Assembly: GCF_030167925.1 (NCBI RefSeq)
Contig: NZ_JASKUT010000001.1
Coordinates: 4,734,501 to 4,798,500, forward strand
DNA length: 64,000 nt
Reading direction: 5' to 3'
Source of the DNA: Paenibacillus silviterrae
Lineage (GTDB): Bacteria; Bacillota; Bacilli; Paenibacillales; NBRC-103111
This document shows, piece after piece, positions 42,534 through 51,865 of the stretch. Under the pieces are notes generated by a model. It made no database searches, had not been told where the DNA came from, and worked only from the letters and a program-made list of their open reading frames with translations. The translations under genes and the position numbers were made by a program. Each line of letters begins with the position of its first letter. Position 1 is the first letter of the stretch.

Positions 42534-45500
42534 ATGGAAAATGTTACGTCGATCCCCCAGCCCAAAACGTACGGTGTACTCGGAAATTTGCCGTTAATTG
42601 ATAAGGACTCGCCCACGTTATCCTTCTGTAAGCTTGCGGATGAGTACGGTCCGATTTTTCGATTCGAGGTTTTTGGAAGATCGGTCATTATTATTTCCGG
42701 TCCTGATTTGGTGGCCGATGCGTGCGATGAATCCCGGTTTGACAAAGGGATCGGTCACCTCCTAAAGGTACGCGACTTTGCGGGGGACGGATTGTTTACC
42801 AGTCTGACCACAGAGCCCAATTGGAAAAAAGCGCATCAGATTTTGATGCCGGCCTTCAGTCAGCAGGCTATGAAAGGGTATCATGGCATGATGGTTGATA
42901 TCGCTGTGCAGCTCGTACAAAAATGGGCCCGGTTGAACGCGGACGAAAGCATCGATGTGCCCGAGGATATGACACGCCTTACGCTGGATACGATCGGGCT
43001 TTGCGGATTTAACTATCGGTTCAACAGCTATTACCGGGAAACGCCGAATCCTTTTATCGTCAGCATGGTTCGGGCTTTGGACGAAGCGATGCATTATAAT
43101 AACCGGCTGCCGATTCAAAATAAGCTGATGGTGAAGACGAAGCGACAATACGAGAACGATATTCAATCCATGTTCGCGCTGGTAGATAAAATTATCTCCG
43201 ACCGCAAAGCAAGCGGAGATCAAGGGGAAACGGACCTGCTCTCCCGGATGCTGAGTGCGAAGGACCCCGAAACCGGAGAGCGGCTGGATGACGAGAATAT
43301 TCGTTATCAAATGATCACCTTCTTGATCGCCGGGCATGAAACGACGAGCGGTCTGTTGTCCTTCACGACGTACTTCTTGCTCAAGCACCCTGAAGTATTG
43401 AAAAAGGCTTATGCCGAAGTGGATGAAGTGCTGGGCGACGGGCTGCCTACGTACGAGCAAGTGTTACAGCTTAAGTATATTCGCATGATTCTGAATGAAT
43501 CGTTACGCCTATGGCCGACGGCCCCTCAATTTAATCTGGTTGCCCAGGAAGACACGGTGATTGGGGGAAAGTACCCGGTCGCCAAGGGAGAAGCCGTCTC
43601 CGTGCTTCTGCCCCAGCTTCATCGGGATAAGGGAGCATGGGGGGAGGATGCAGAGCAATTCCGTCCGGAGAGGTTCGAAGACCCGGCAGGCATACCGAAC
43701 CATGCGTATAAGCCCTTCGGGAACGGACAGCGGGCATGTATCGGCATGCAGTTCGCGCTTCACGAAGCTACGCTTGTGCTCGGAATGATCCTCCAGCAAT
43801 TTCAGTTGATTGACCATAGGAACTATCAGCTGAAGGTCAAACAAACGCTGACGCTGAAGCCGGATGACTTTAGCATTCGCGTGCAATTGCGGGACAAGAA
43901 GGCAGCACCGGCATATCCTGTCAAGCCGGAAGCGGAAGCGACGGCGGAGGCTCCATCGTCCAAGACCGAGCAGCCGTCTCAGAGAGCATCCCTCCTTGGA
44001 GTGGATAACCGGCCGCTGCTTGTTCTTTACGGCTCCAATATGGGAACAGCCGAGCGCATCGCCAAAGAGCTGGCGGATGTAGCACGTCTGCACGGGATCC
44101 GAAGCGAAGCGGCCGCATTGAATGAGCGGCTCGGACATTTGCCTAAAGAAGGGGCTTTGCTGATCATTACCTCATCCTATAACGGGAAGCCGCCGAGCAA
44201 CGCGCGCCAGTTCGTGCAATGGCTGGAGCAGGCCGAGCCGAAGGATCTCCAAGGCGTTCACTATTCGGTATTCGGCTGCGGGGACCGCAATTGGGCCGCA
44301 ACGTATCAAGAGGTCCCCCGATACATCGACGAGAAGCTGGCTGAGCTGGGAGCGACCCGGTTCTCCCTTCGCGGCGAGGCCGATGCGAGCGGAGACTTCG
44401 AAAAGCAGTTTGAAGCCTGGAAAGCGCAAATGTGGGCCGATGCGATGAAGACGTTTGATCTTAAGCTCAACGAAAATGCGGAAAAGGAACGGAGCACGCT
44501 GAACCTTCAGTTTGTCAGCGGCATGGCCGAGACGCCGCTCGCTCAATCCTATGAAGCCGTTCACGCGGCGGTATTGGACAACCAGGAGCTTCAGCAGCCC
44601 GGCAGCGAACGGAGTACGCGGCATCTGGAGGTCCAATTGCCGAAAGGCGTAATGTACCAGGAAGGTGACCATCTTGGAGTCTTTCCAAGCAATCGCCAGG
44701 AGAACGTCGATCGTATCCTACGGCGCTTCGGCTTGGACGGAAAGGATCAAGTGATCCTGACGGCAAGCGGAGTAAGCGCATCTCATCTGCCTCTAGACCG
44801 CCCCGTCTCGCTTCGTGATCTGCTGAGCCATAGCATAGAGCTCCAAGAGCCAGCAACACGCGCCCAAATCCGCGAGGCGGCCGCTTTCACGGTGTGTCCT
44901 CCGCATAAGCGGGAATTGGAAGCTTTGTTAGGCGAGGGGGTATACGAGGAACAGATCCTGAAGAAACGGGTGACGATGCTGGACCTGGTGGAGAAATACG
45001 AAGCGTGCGAGATGCCGTTCGAGAAGTTTCTGGAAATGCTGCCTCCGCTCAAGCCAAGATACTATTCGATTTCCAGCTCTCCTCGGATCGACGCACCGCG
45101 TGCCAGCGTCACGGTTGGCGTGGTCCGCGGTCAGGCTTGGAGCGGACAAGGGGAATACCACGGAGTAGCCTCCAATTACTTGGCCGAGCGTAAGGCCGGA
45201 GACGATCTCGTTGTCTTCGTCCGTACGCCGGAATCCGGCTTCCAGCTCCCGGAAGACCCGCAGACCCCAATCATTATGGTAGGACCGGGGACGGGGGTAG
45301 CGCCTTTCCGGGGCTTCCTGCAGGCTCGCGCCGTCATGAAGCGGGAAGGAGCCTCCTTGGGCGAAGCTCATCTGTATTTTGGATGCAGGAACGATGCGGA
45401 TTATTTGTACCGTGACGAGCTCGAGCAATATGAAAAAGACGGCATCGTTACGCTTCATACGGCCTTTTCCCGAAAGGAAGGCGAGTCGAAAACGTACGTG

Positions 45501-45725
45501 CAGCATCTGATGGCGAAACATGCTGAGGCGATTATCCGCATGCTTGACGGCGGCGGGCGGCTTTACGTTTGCGGAGACGGAAGTACGATGGCTCCGTCGG
45601 TAGAGGAGGAGCTGCTGAAGGCTTATCAGCTTGTCCATGGAGCGGATAGGCAAGCAGCGGAGCAATGGCTGGAGCGGCTTCAGTCGAACGGAACGTATGC
45701 GAAGGACGTCTGGTCCGGTCAATAA
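42534..45725 (+). CDS. Self-sufficient cytochrome P450-NADPH reductase fusion (CYP102/BM3 type)
   Basis: 1063 residues, the BM3 length. Heme domain (1-~460): I-helix AGHETTSG near 264-271, ESLRLWP (ExxR) and [10 protein letters not shown] with the heme-ligating Cys402. The reductase follows: a flavodoxin domain ([30 protein letters not shown]), an FAD domain ([17 protein letters not shown]) and an NADPH domain ([26 protein letters not shown]). Such enzymes hydroxylate medium- to long-chain fatty acids at subterminal positions using NADPH and O2. It is soluble and stands alone, close to cls. Confidence 0.97.
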   Translation: MENVTSIPQPKTYGVLGNLPLIDKDSPTLSFCKLADEYGPIFRFEVFGRSVIIISGPDLVADACDESRFDKGIGHLLKVRDFAGDGLFTSLTTEPNWKKAHQILMPAFSQQAMKGYHGMMVDIAVQLVQKWARLNADESIDVPEDMTRLTLDTIGLCGFNYRFNSYYRETPNPFIVSMVRALDEAMHYNNRLPIQNKLMVKTKRQYENDIQSMFALVDKIISDRKASGDQGETDLLSRMLSAKDPETGERLDDENIRYQMITFLIAGHETTSGLLSFTTYFLLKHPEVLKKAYAEVDEVLGDGLPTYEQVLQLKYIRMILNESLRLWPTAPQFNLVAQEDTVIGGKYPVAKGEAVSVLLPQLHRDKGAWGEDAEQFRPERFEDPAGIPNHAYKPFGNGQRACIGMQFALHEATLVLGMILQQFQLIDHRNYQLKVKQTLTLKPDDFSIRVQLRDKKAAPAYPVKPEAEATAEAPSSKTEQPSQRASLLGVDNRPLLVLYGSNMGTAERIAKELADVARLHGIRSEAAALNERLGHLPKEGALLIITSSYNGKPPSNARQFVQWLEQAEPKDLQGVHYSVFGCGDRNWAATYQEVPRYIDEKLAELGATRFSLRGEADASGDFEKQFEAWKAQMWADAMKTFDLKLNENAEKERSTLNLQFVSGMAETPLAQSYEAVHAAVLDNQELQQPGSERSTRHLEVQLPKGVMYQEGDHLGVFPSNRQENVDRILRRFGLDGKDQVILTASGVSASHLPLDRPVSLRDLLSHSIELQEPATRAQIREAAAFTVCPPHKRELEALLGEGVYEEQILKKRVTMLDLVEKYEACEMPFEKFLEMLPPLKPRYYSISSSPRIDAPRASVTVGVVRGQAWSGQGEYHGVASNYLAERKAGDDLVVFVRTPESGFQLPEDPQTPIIMVGPGTGVAPFRGFLQARAVMKREGASLGEAHLYFGCRNDADYLYRDELEQYEKDGIVTLHTAFSRKEGESKTYVQHLMAKHAEAIIRMLDGGGRLYVCGDGSTMAPSVEEELLKAYQLVHGADRQAAEQWLERLQSNGTYAKDVWSGQ

Positions 45726-45727
45726 GG

Positions 45728-45770
45728 AAAGGCAGTCATCTCCTTGCGATGCAGGGGATGATTGCCTTTT
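45728..45770. terminator. Terminator between the P450 gene and the small membrane protein gene
   Basis: AAAGGCAGTCATC (45728-45740) pairs with GATGATTGCCTTT (45757-45769) with one G-T pair; TGCTTTT follows. Confidence 0.8.
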
Positions 45771-45775
45771 GCTTT

Positions 45776-45994
45776 TCATGTATTGATTTTGACGATATAA
45801 ACGACCAACGCAACATAGCTCAGAACAATAATGATCAGGTAGATCCAAGAGAGTCTGGACCAGTTGCTTTTGGTTTTCATATCGTATGTGGGATTGCCCT
45901 CTTTGTTCTTTTTGGAAAAGCCTACATAAAAGGTGCCTAACACGGCAATCAGCATCACAGTTGCAAATAAAATGTAGTAAACAAACAAAGGCAT
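45776..45994 (-). CDS. Small two-helix membrane protein, unknown
   Basis: 72 residues; the start is preceded by AAGGGGGCGAC. Two transmembrane helices (MPLFVYYILFATVMLIAVLG and LSWIYLIIIVLSYVALVVYI) flank a charged loop (SKKNKEGNPTYDMKTKSN). No family is recognised. It lies downstream of, and on the same strand as, the MocR regulator gene. Confidence 0.65.
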   Translation of the reverse strand: MPLFVYYILFATVMLIAVLGTFYVGFSKKNKEGNPTYDMKTKSNWSRLSWIYLIIIVLSYVALVVYIVKINT

Positions 45995-46108
45995 CTCTTT
46001 GTCGCCCCCTTACCCGCTGAACTTCAATCACATCTTTACTATATCAAACGTTGGCCTGTCTATGGCCATCCACTTTGGCTGTTTTTGACCCATCCAATTC
46101 GCTTAAAC

Positions 46109-47539
46109 TTAAATCGAATGCAGAGCCTCGGCGAATTTCCGAATGCCGGGAACGATTTCCTCTTCGAAGGGACGTGCGAAGCTGAATCGGACATGTCCCG
46201 GCTCCGAGCCATACACCGTCCCGGGCATAAAGACGACCCCTCTTTTTATCGATTCTTCCAGCAGCTTGTAATCATCAATGTCCCTCAGGATTTGACACCA
46301 CAGGTTGAGACCGCCCCGGACGGGATGATAGCGAATAAGACCGGACAGCTCCTGCTGCAGAGCGTCAAGCATCACGGACTGCTTCCGCGATAGAGCGCTG
46401 CGCAAGCTTCTGATATGCTCATTAAAATGACCTGCGCGGAGAAACTCATTGGCGAGCCATTGCGGAACCACACTTAATCCGAAGTCGATTTGCTGTTTGG
46501 AATCGGCAAGCCGTTTCACCACCGACTGGGGAGCAACCAGCCATCCGATGCGAAGGCCGGAGGCCGCAACCTTGGACAAGGAGCCGACATACAGCACCGA
46601 TCCGTGAATGTCCACCGACTTGAGCGCAGGGGGCGGCTCGTGATCGAAGGACGTCAGGCTGAACGGATCGTCCTCTACAATCGGGATGCCCAGCTCCGCG
46701 GCGATTTGCAGCAGTGCTTGTCTCTTGGATGGGTGCAGAATGCTGCCCGTCGGATTCTGATAATTCGGATTCAGGAAAAGCATACGAATCCGGTGCTGAC
46801 GGAACAAGCTTCGGATGTCTTCCGGTTCTATACCGTCCTCCGTTACGGGAAGCCGGAATAATCGCAGACCGGCCGACTGGAACATAGGCAAGGAATAACA
46901 GTAGGAAGGATCCTCGACGGCTACCGCATCCCCCGGAGACAGCAAGCACTGCGTAATCAGGTAAAGCGATTGCTGGGAGCCCGACGTAATGAGAATCGAA
47001 GATTCGGTGGTACGTATATGCAGATGCTTTTCCAAAAAGGAAACCAGGGTTTCGCGCAGAGGCATATACCCATAAGGATCGTCATAGCCGAGATGGGCCT
47101 GAAACGGCACAGTCTTCAGCAGCTCGCGGATCGTTTCATTCGGAAATAAATCGGACGACAGCTCGCCGCTGGCAAGGTTAATGATGGATTTGCGTTCGTA
47201 CAATACCTCGCGGACCCTGCGGATAAAGGGGAGGTTCGGCGCAAAGGTTCCCCCCTCGACAAATTGGCGCCAATTCGGTGCCAGACTCGGTGCGGCGCCC
47301 CACGTCATCTTGCTGACCATTGTGCCGCTGCCGGTGATGCTTTCCACGATGCCCTTGGCCCGCAGCTCCTCGTAAGCCCGCACCACGGTGCTTCGGTTTA
47401 CTCCGAGCTGCTCCGCAAGCTTTCTTTCGGAGGGGAGGAAGCTGCCGGGCGGATATTCGCCGTAGATGATGCTTCTTTCAATGTCGTCCGATATTTGCTG
47501 ATACAGGGGCTTGGGACTGGTCCGATCGGGATTTCGCAT
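46109..47539 (-). CDS. MocR-family (GntR HTH + aminotransferase) transcriptional regulator
   Basis: 476 residues from ATG at 47537-47539 (GGTGAT upstream); an in-frame ATG at 47551 overlaps that site. Residues ~10-75 are a GntR winged helix (PLYQQISDDIERSIIYGEYP, LAEQLGVNRSTVVRAYEEL). The rest is a fold-type I aminotransferase domain with SSILITSGSQQSLYLI, DPSYCYS, NPNYQNPTG and SLSKVAASGLRIGW, which holds the PLP lysine. MocR regulators sense an amino compound or PLP. It is divergent from the benE gene, its likely target, with candidate operators between them. Confidence 0.94.
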   Translation of the reverse strand: MRNPDRTSPKPLYQQISDDIERSIIYGEYPPGSFLPSERKLAEQLGVNRSTVVRAYEELRAKGIVESITGSGTMVSKMTWGAAPSLAPNWRQFVEGGTFAPNLPFIRRVREVLYERKSIINLASGELSSDLFPNETIRELLKTVPFQAHLGYDDPYGYMPLRETLVSFLEKHLHIRTTESSILITSGSQQSLYLITQCLLSPGDAVAVEDPSYCYSLPMFQSAGLRLFRLPVTEDGIEPEDIRSLFRQHRIRMLFLNPNYQNPTGSILHPSKRQALLQIAAELGIPIVEDDPFSLTSFDHEPPPALKSVDIHGSVLYVGSLSKVAASGLRIGWLVAPQSVVKRLADSKQQIDFGLSVVPQWLANEFLRAGHFNEHIRSLRSALSRKQSVMLDALQQELSGLIRYHPVRGGLNLWCQILRDIDDYKLLEESIKRGVVFMPGTVYGSEPGHVRFSFARPFEEEIVPGIRKFAEALHSI

Positions 47540-47575
47540 GTTTATCACCATCGTTTGTCTGTTTTGACATGATAT

Positions 47576-47590
47576 CTATGATTATCATAG
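47576..47590. promoter_or_regulatory. Palindrome near the MocR gene start
   Basis: CTATGAT-T-ATCATAG is a perfect inverted repeat 37 bp upstream of the MocR start codon. It is positioned to act as an autoregulatory site. Confidence 0.45.
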
Positions 47591-47620
47591 CGGAAAGTAA
47601 AAGCTTTTCTTATCATACCA

Positions 47621-47654
47621 GAAGTGGACGGGAAAACCGAAAGCGAAGTGGACG
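47621..47654 (+). promoter_or_regulatory. Direct repeats upstream of the benE promoter, candidate MocR sites
   Basis: GAAGTGGACG occurs at 47621-47630 and exactly again at 47645-47654, 24 bp apart and touching the -35 box at 47655. MocR regulators such as GabR and PdxR bind pairs of direct repeats, so this is a good candidate site. Confidence 0.55.
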
Positions 47655-47683
47655 TTTACACCTGAGGAAGGTTAGCCTACAAT
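47655..47683 (+). promoter_or_regulatory. Promoter of the BenE-type transporter gene
   Basis: TTTACA (47655-47660), 17-bp spacer, TACAAT (47678-47683), 70 bp before the start codon. Confidence 0.7.
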
Positions 47684-47753
47684 TCAATTCATAGGTAAGG
47701 ACCCAAGTAAGTCGGGATGATGAAGTTTGCTCGAAGGAAAGAGGATGTAAGCC

Positions 47754-48926
47754 ATGAAGACAGAGAATGTTGTAACCGGAATGATGTCCGCCTTATTAGC
47801 CTGTACGGGCGGGGCCATCCTAATCGTTCAAAGCTCGCATCATTTGGGGCTTGACCGGACGGAGCTGGTCTCTTGGATGTTCGCAGTGTATGTGATAGGG
47901 GGCCTGCTGAATTTCCTGCTGAGCCTGCGGTACCGAATCCCGTTCGGCGGCGCTCATTCCATTACGGTAGCGGCCTTCTTGAGTACGGCTGCCGTTCAGT
48001 TCCCGTGGCCGGAGCTCGCAGGAAGCTTCATCATGGCAGGGGTGCTTCTGGCCTTGCTTGGCGTAACGGGACTGTTCGGCAAAGTGCTGGAATATATCCC
48101 TAAGCCGCTTATGGATGCGATGCTGGCGGGCCTCATCCTGAGTTATGCGGTAGCGCTTATTCCGTCGATGAAGGAGGCGCCGATCGTAGGGGGGATGGCT
48201 GTTCTTGGTTTTTTCCTGGCGCCCAGAGTGTCCAGAGCGATTCCGCCTATCTTCGGAGTGGTTGTATTCGCTGTGCTGGGGCTTGTGGTAAGTAACGAGC
48301 TGCCTCAGCTGCCCCCCGCGGAGTTTGTGATGCCGCAGCCTGTTATGCCCAGCTTCACGGTGAGAGGCTTCTTATCGGTCACGATTCCTTGTGCCGTGCT
48401 TGTCCTAAGTAATGATGTGGCCGTTGCCCTAACGGCGCTGAAGAAGAACGGATTCGATGCTCCCGTGAATCGGACGCTTCTCATCACTGGGCTGACGTCG
48501 GCGTTCGCCGGCTTCTTTGGAGGACACGCCACCAATATCGGGGGGATGATGAGCGCTTTGTGCAGCAGTGAGGAGGCTGGCCCTAAGGAGAAGCGGTATA
48601 AGGCGGCGATGGTATCCGGACTGCTGGTGGCATTGTTCGGGTTATTCGCTTGGAAGCTCGGCGTCGTCATTCAGGCGCTTCCGATGTCGTTTATTCGCAT
48701 CATCACAGGCTTCTCGCTCGTAGGCGTGCTGCTGGGGAGCTTGCAGAGCTCCTTCTCGGACGCGTCTTATCGGTATTCCGTCTTGTTCTCTTTTATCGTC
48801 GCGATATCCAACGTTTCCTTCCTTGGCGTCTCGGCAGCGGTATGGTCTTTAGTCGCAGGTGCGGCCGCGGCCAAGCTGCTGGGTGAGGGAAAAGCAAAAG
48901 AAAAGGAACGAGTTCCTACGCAGTAA
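47754..48926 (+). CDS. BenE/YdcO-family membrane transporter
   Basis: 390 residues with about 11-12 hydrophobic helices and AAAGAGGA upstream. Family motifs include YRIPFGGAHSITVAAFLSTA near residue 60, LSNDVAVALTALKKNGFDAP near 225 and FAGFFGGHATNIGGMMSALC near 255. BenE proteins are proposed proton/benzoate symporters, but most members are untested and resemble the nucleobase-ascorbate transporters in fold. The divergent MocR gene suggests an amine or amino-acid-like signal rather than benzoate. Confidence 0.88.
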   Translation: MKTENVVTGMMSALLACTGGAILIVQSSHHLGLDRTELVSWMFAVYVIGGLLNFLLSLRYRIPFGGAHSITVAAFLSTAAVQFPWPELAGSFIMAGVLLALLGVTGLFGKVLEYIPKPLMDAMLAGLILSYAVALIPSMKEAPIVGGMAVLGFFLAPRVSRAIPPIFGVVVFAVLGLVVSNELPQLPPAEFVMPQPVMPSFTVRGFLSVTIPCAVLVLSNDVAVALTALKKNGFDAPVNRTLLITGLTSAFAGFFGGHATNIGGMMSALCSSEEAGPKEKRYKAAMVSGLLVALFGLFAWKLGVVIQALPMSFIRIITGFSLVGVLLGSLQSSFSDASYRYSVLFSFIVAISNVSFLGVSAAVWSLVAGAAAAKLLGEGKAKEKERVPTQ

Positions 48927-49043
48927 GAGTAGTTATCTTGGGGAGCCGACAGGTCGTCTTTGAAGTCCTGTGCGGCCCCTAACATACCCACGAAATCTTC
49001 GGTAATAAGTGTGTGGTGTTTTTTACCATTTGGGTGTTGAGGG

Positions 49044-49072
49044 TTGACAGCCGAACTAGTTGTAACTATTAT
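49044..49072 (+). promoter_or_regulatory. Near-consensus promoter of the DUF3105 gene
   Basis: TTGACA (49044-49049), 17-bp spacer and TATTAT (49067-49072). The -10 box lies inside the palindrome at 49061-49079. Confidence 0.78.
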
Positions 49073-49097
49073 AGTTACATGTAACTTGAGTTGTTAC
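49061..49097 (+). promoter_or_regulatory. Overlapping palindromes over the promoter, candidate repressor operator
   Basis: TGTAACTATTATAGTTACA (49061-49079) is a perfect inverted repeat about a central base and covers the -10 box. It is followed by the palindrome GTTACATGTAAC (49074-49085) and then by GTAAC-N7-GTTAC (49081-49097). The array holds four GTAAC/GTTAC half-sites in alternating orientation. Position over -10 and +1 is typical of repression. No regulator gene is adjacent. Confidence 0.65.
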
Positions 49098-49129
49098 ACC
49101 GCGAATTGCGAATCGAAGGGATGATACGA

Positions 49130-49864
49130 ATGGACCCACATGCGGGTATGCACCAAGGATTCGATACAACGTTCTTACTGCTGTATATCGGGCTCGTTTT
49201 CTTCGCAGCCGCCATAGCCGGTTATTGGTTCTCGAATAAGCTGCATCACCGGAATACAAGCCAGCTGAAGAAGGCACAGAAGGCGGAGCTGACGAAAAAA
49301 AGAAAACTGGCGCTCAGGGCTTCGCATGCGATGCTTGGCCTTGCGGTTGTTCTCATTGGAATTAACCTTATTCAGTACACCAGCGGCAAATACAGCATTG
49401 AAAAGCTGAACTACCAGGCGGAGATTCAAGTAGTGAACGATAAAGATTACGGCGGAGGCCATTCGGAGGCGCCGATTCGGTACGAAATGAAAATTCCGAC
49501 CTCGGGCACTCATAGTCCGCATGATCTGAAGTTCGGATTGTACAAGGAAAGGCCGCCCTACGAGAATCTGGTTCACAATCTGGAGCATGGAGATATTATT
49601 ATTTATTTTCATCCCCAGGCTAACCCTGACATTGTGAAACGAATTGAGGAGCTTACGAAGTACCGCAAAGCCGGCGCCGGCATCCTGGGCGTGCCCAACG
49701 GCGACTTGAGCCAGCAGGACCAAATCGTCATGACGGCTTGGACGAAAACCATGGAGCTTCCCGCCTATGACGAATCCAAAGCGGGCACCTTTATTTACCA
49801 GTATATCAATCAAGGTCCCGAGAAAATTCCGCCCGAAGTGCGCCAAGGCGGGGGAACGATGTAA
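49130..49864 (+). CDS. DUF3105 membrane protein
   Basis: 244 residues from ATG 49130 (AAGGGA 9 nt upstream); ATG 49121 is too close to the site. Two transmembrane helices (about 13-34 and 60-80) bracket a basic loop (KKAQKAELTKKRKLALRAS). The exported C-terminal part is DUF3105, with RYEMKIPTSGTHSPHDLKFG and VHNLEHGDIIIYFHP, several conserved His and Asp/Glu that could bind metal. Function unknown. Promoter and operator are unusually clear for an uncharacterised gene. Confidence 0.82.
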   Translation: MDPHAGMHQGFDTTFLLLYIGLVFFAAAIAGYWFSNKLHHRNTSQLKKAQKAELTKKRKLALRASHAMLGLAVVLIGINLIQYTSGKYSIEKLNYQAEIQVVNDKDYGGGHSEAPIRYEMKIPTSGTHSPHDLKFGLYKERPPYENLVHNLEHGDIIIYFHPQANPDIVKRIEELTKYRKAGAGILGVPNGDLSQQDQIVMTAWTKTMELPAYDESKAGTFIYQYINQGPEKIPPEVRQGGGTM

Positions 49865-49878
49865 ATCGCACTGCAGAG

Positions 49879-49902
49879 CCGGAGAGAAATCTCCGGTTTT
49901 TT
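49879..49902 (+). terminator. Terminator of the DUF3105 gene
   Basis: CCGGAGA (49879-49885), loop GAAA, TCTCCGG (49890-49896), then TTTTTT. Confidence 0.92.
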
Positions 49903-50049
49903 GGTCTTTCAAATCCTACTTGGAAAGTTGGACTTGCGCAACAGTGTTAGTCTTACCTTACTTTTCGTGCCGAAGACAAAACTGTTTCTCTAGACCCACA
50001 CGGTTCCTATCAAGTAACATAAACATGGAAGAGGAAGGAATAGGAGTGA

Positions 50050-50946
50050 ATGGTGTTGGAGGAAACGTACGACAATATTAAGCTGGGTGAGAAGGGCGCC
50101 ATGCTGAGCATCATTGCTTACATTGCGCTTTCGGCAATCAAGCTGATCATAGGCTATGCAACCGGCTCCGAAGCGCTTTCGGCGGACGGCTTGAATAACT
50201 CGACGGATATTATCGCATCACTGGCGGTTTTAATCGGGTTACGAATATCAAGGAAACCGCCCGATAAAAACCACCGGTACGGACATTTTCGGGCGGAGAC
50301 GGTGGCGGCCCTCGTCGCATCGTTCATCATGTTCGCCGTAGGTCTGCAGGTTCTGTATCAGGCCATTCTTACGTTCCGCAGTCCGTCCATCGAAACGCCG
50401 GATATTACTGCTGCTTGGACCGCCCTTCTTTGCGCAGGGGCCATTTATTTGGTTTACTTATACAACATTCGGTTAGCCCGCAGAATCAATAGTCAGGCGT
50501 TGATCGCCGCAGCTCAGGACAATCGCTCGGATGCTCTGGTCAGCGTCGGCGCGTTTGTCGGGATCATGGGGTCGCAATTCGGCCTGCCTTGGCTTGACCC
50601 GCTCACGGCGGTCATTGTCGGGGGGATCATTTGCAAAACGGCATGGGATATATTCCGTGACGCCTCCCACGCCTTGACGGACGGCTTCGATTACGAAGAG
50701 TTGAAGTCCATTAGACAAACGATTACGGAAACGCCGGGCGTAGAGAAGATCATCGACATTAAAGCAAGAATTCACGGGAATAACAGGCTGGTCGACGTAA
50801 CGATCGCGGTAGATCATCAGCTGAATGTTATCGAAAGCCATGAAATTACGGAGGATATCGAGAAACGGATGTCCGAGCAGCACAGCATTTCTTACGTCCA
50901 TATTCATATTGAGCCTTTTGTTGAGGAAAGTGAGAGGATTCGATAA
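50050..50946 (+). CDS. Cation diffusion facilitator, probable Mn(II) exporter
   Basis: 298 residues with six predicted helices and a cytosolic C-terminal domain (VEKIIDIKARIHGNNRLVDV, SYVHIHIEPF). The transport-site residues align as Asn49, Asp53 (ADGLNNSTD) and Asp157, Asp161 (AQDNRSDA). The N-D-D-D set replaces the D-D-H-D set of zinc exporters and is the mark of the MntE/MneP manganese group. The start has AGGAG close upstream; GTG 50053 or TTG 50056 are alternatives. A TerC gene, of a family also tied to manganese export, is the next gene. Confidence 0.9.
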   Translation: MVLEETYDNIKLGEKGAMLSIIAYIALSAIKLIIGYATGSEALSADGLNNSTDIIASLAVLIGLRISRKPPDKNHRYGHFRAETVAALVASFIMFAVGLQVLYQAILTFRSPSIETPDITAAWTALLCAGAIYLVYLYNIRLARRINSQALIAAAQDNRSDALVSVGAFVGIMGSQFGLPWLDPLTAVIVGGIICKTAWDIFRDASHALTDGFDYEELKSIRQTITETPGVEKIIDIKARIHGNNRLVDVTIAVDHQLNVIESHEITEDIEKRMSEQHSISYVHIHIEPFVEESERIR

Positions 50947-50993
50947 AGACGGTATGTTCTGCCGAATAAATGGACATGATACACAAGAAACAA

Positions 50994-51022
50994 TTGTTCT
51001 TTCCTCCTGAATCTATTAAAAT
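50994..51022 (+). promoter_or_regulatory. Probable promoter of the TerC gene
   Basis: TTGTTC (50994-50999), 17-bp spacer, TAAAAT (51017-51022). A CAATTG-centred partial palindrome (about 50986-51002) overlaps the -35 box. No yybP-ykoY manganese riboswitch motif was found in the leader. Confidence 0.45.
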
Positions 51023-51058
51023 CATACTATTACGTTGAGGCATAAGGGAGTGTACCCG

Positions 51059-51766
51059 GTGGAAAGCGAGTTTTTACTAGGACTGTTAAAAATTATATTG
51101 ATCAATATCGTGCTTAGCGGCGATAATGCAGTGGTTATCGCCCTCGCCTGCCGCAACCTTCCGGCAGAGCAGCAGAAGCGTGCGGTCATCTGGGGAAGCT
51201 TCGGTGCGATAGCGCTGCGTGTGGTGCTGACCTTCGTAGCTGTGTGGCTTCTTGCCGTTCCTTTCGTTCAGCTGGCGGGCGGCCTTCTCCTTCTCTTCAT
51301 TGCGGTGAAGCTGCTGAAGGGCGACGGAGATGAGGAGCATCTCAAGGCGGGCGGAAGCATCGCCGAAGCGGTCAAAACCATCATTATTGCGGACTTCGTC
51401 ATGAGTCTTGATAACGTGCTGGCTGTGGCCGGTGCGGCGGGAGGCAATTACCTGCTGATCGGAATCGGTTTGGCCATCAGCATTCCGCTGATCATATGGG
51501 GAAGCCAGCTGCTGATGAAGCTGATGACCCGGTTCCCGATCATCGTATGGGGTGGCGCGGCGCTGCTCGGTTATACGGCAGGGGAGATGATGCTGGCGGA
51601 CAAGGCGGTGGGTCATTTCATCGAAACGCACGTGCCGGGCGGACATTACATCCTTCCGATCGGACTAGCTGTTGTAGTTGTCGGTGCAGGGAAAATTTTG
51701 TCGAAGAAAAACAACCATAATAATGAGGATAAGGAAGATAAGGTAGAGCATCCTGCCGTATCTTAA
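51059..51766 (+). CDS. TerC-family membrane protein (YjbE-like)
   Basis: 235 residues from GTG 51059 (AAGGGAG upstream); TTG 51035 is less likely. Seven or so helices carry the family's acidic motifs INIVLSGDNAVVIALA (residues ~13-28) and ADFVMSLDNVLAVAGA (~112-127). The C-terminus is charged (NNHNNEDKEDKVEH). TerC proteins in Bacillus take part in Mn(II) export and in metalation of secreted enzymes. Adjacent placement to a Mn-type CDF exporter supports a manganese role here. Confidence 0.9.
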   Translation: MESEFLLGLLKIILINIVLSGDNAVVIALACRNLPAEQQKRAVIWGSFGAIALRVVLTFVAVWLLAVPFVQLAGGLLLLFIAVKLLKGDGDEEHLKAGGSIAEAVKTIIIADFVMSLDNVLAVAGAAGGNYLLIGIGLAISIPLIIWGSQLLMKLMTRFPIIVWGGAALLGYTAGEMMLADKAVGHFIETHVPGGHYILPIGLAVVVVGAGKILSKKNNHNNEDKEDKVEHPAVS

Positions 51767-51780
51767 TCATAAACAGCCAG

Positions 51781-51812
51781 AAGAGCGGGGGTCGATGCCT
51801 CTGCTCTTTTTT
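51781..51812 (+). terminator. Terminator of the TerC gene
   Basis: AAGAGC (51781-51786) and GCTCTT (51803-51808) frame a short loop with GGC/GCC-type inner pairing; TTTT follows. Confidence 0.7.
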
Positions 51813-51865
51813 GTATATCATATGGGAAGGGTTGGAAAAAGTAAGGGGAATAAGGGGGAAAGCGT

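Noticed and set aside
50947-51058. yybP-ykoY manganese riboswitch before the TerC gene
   Set aside because: The 112-nt gap lacks the conserved loop motifs, and a promoter already takes up its right half.
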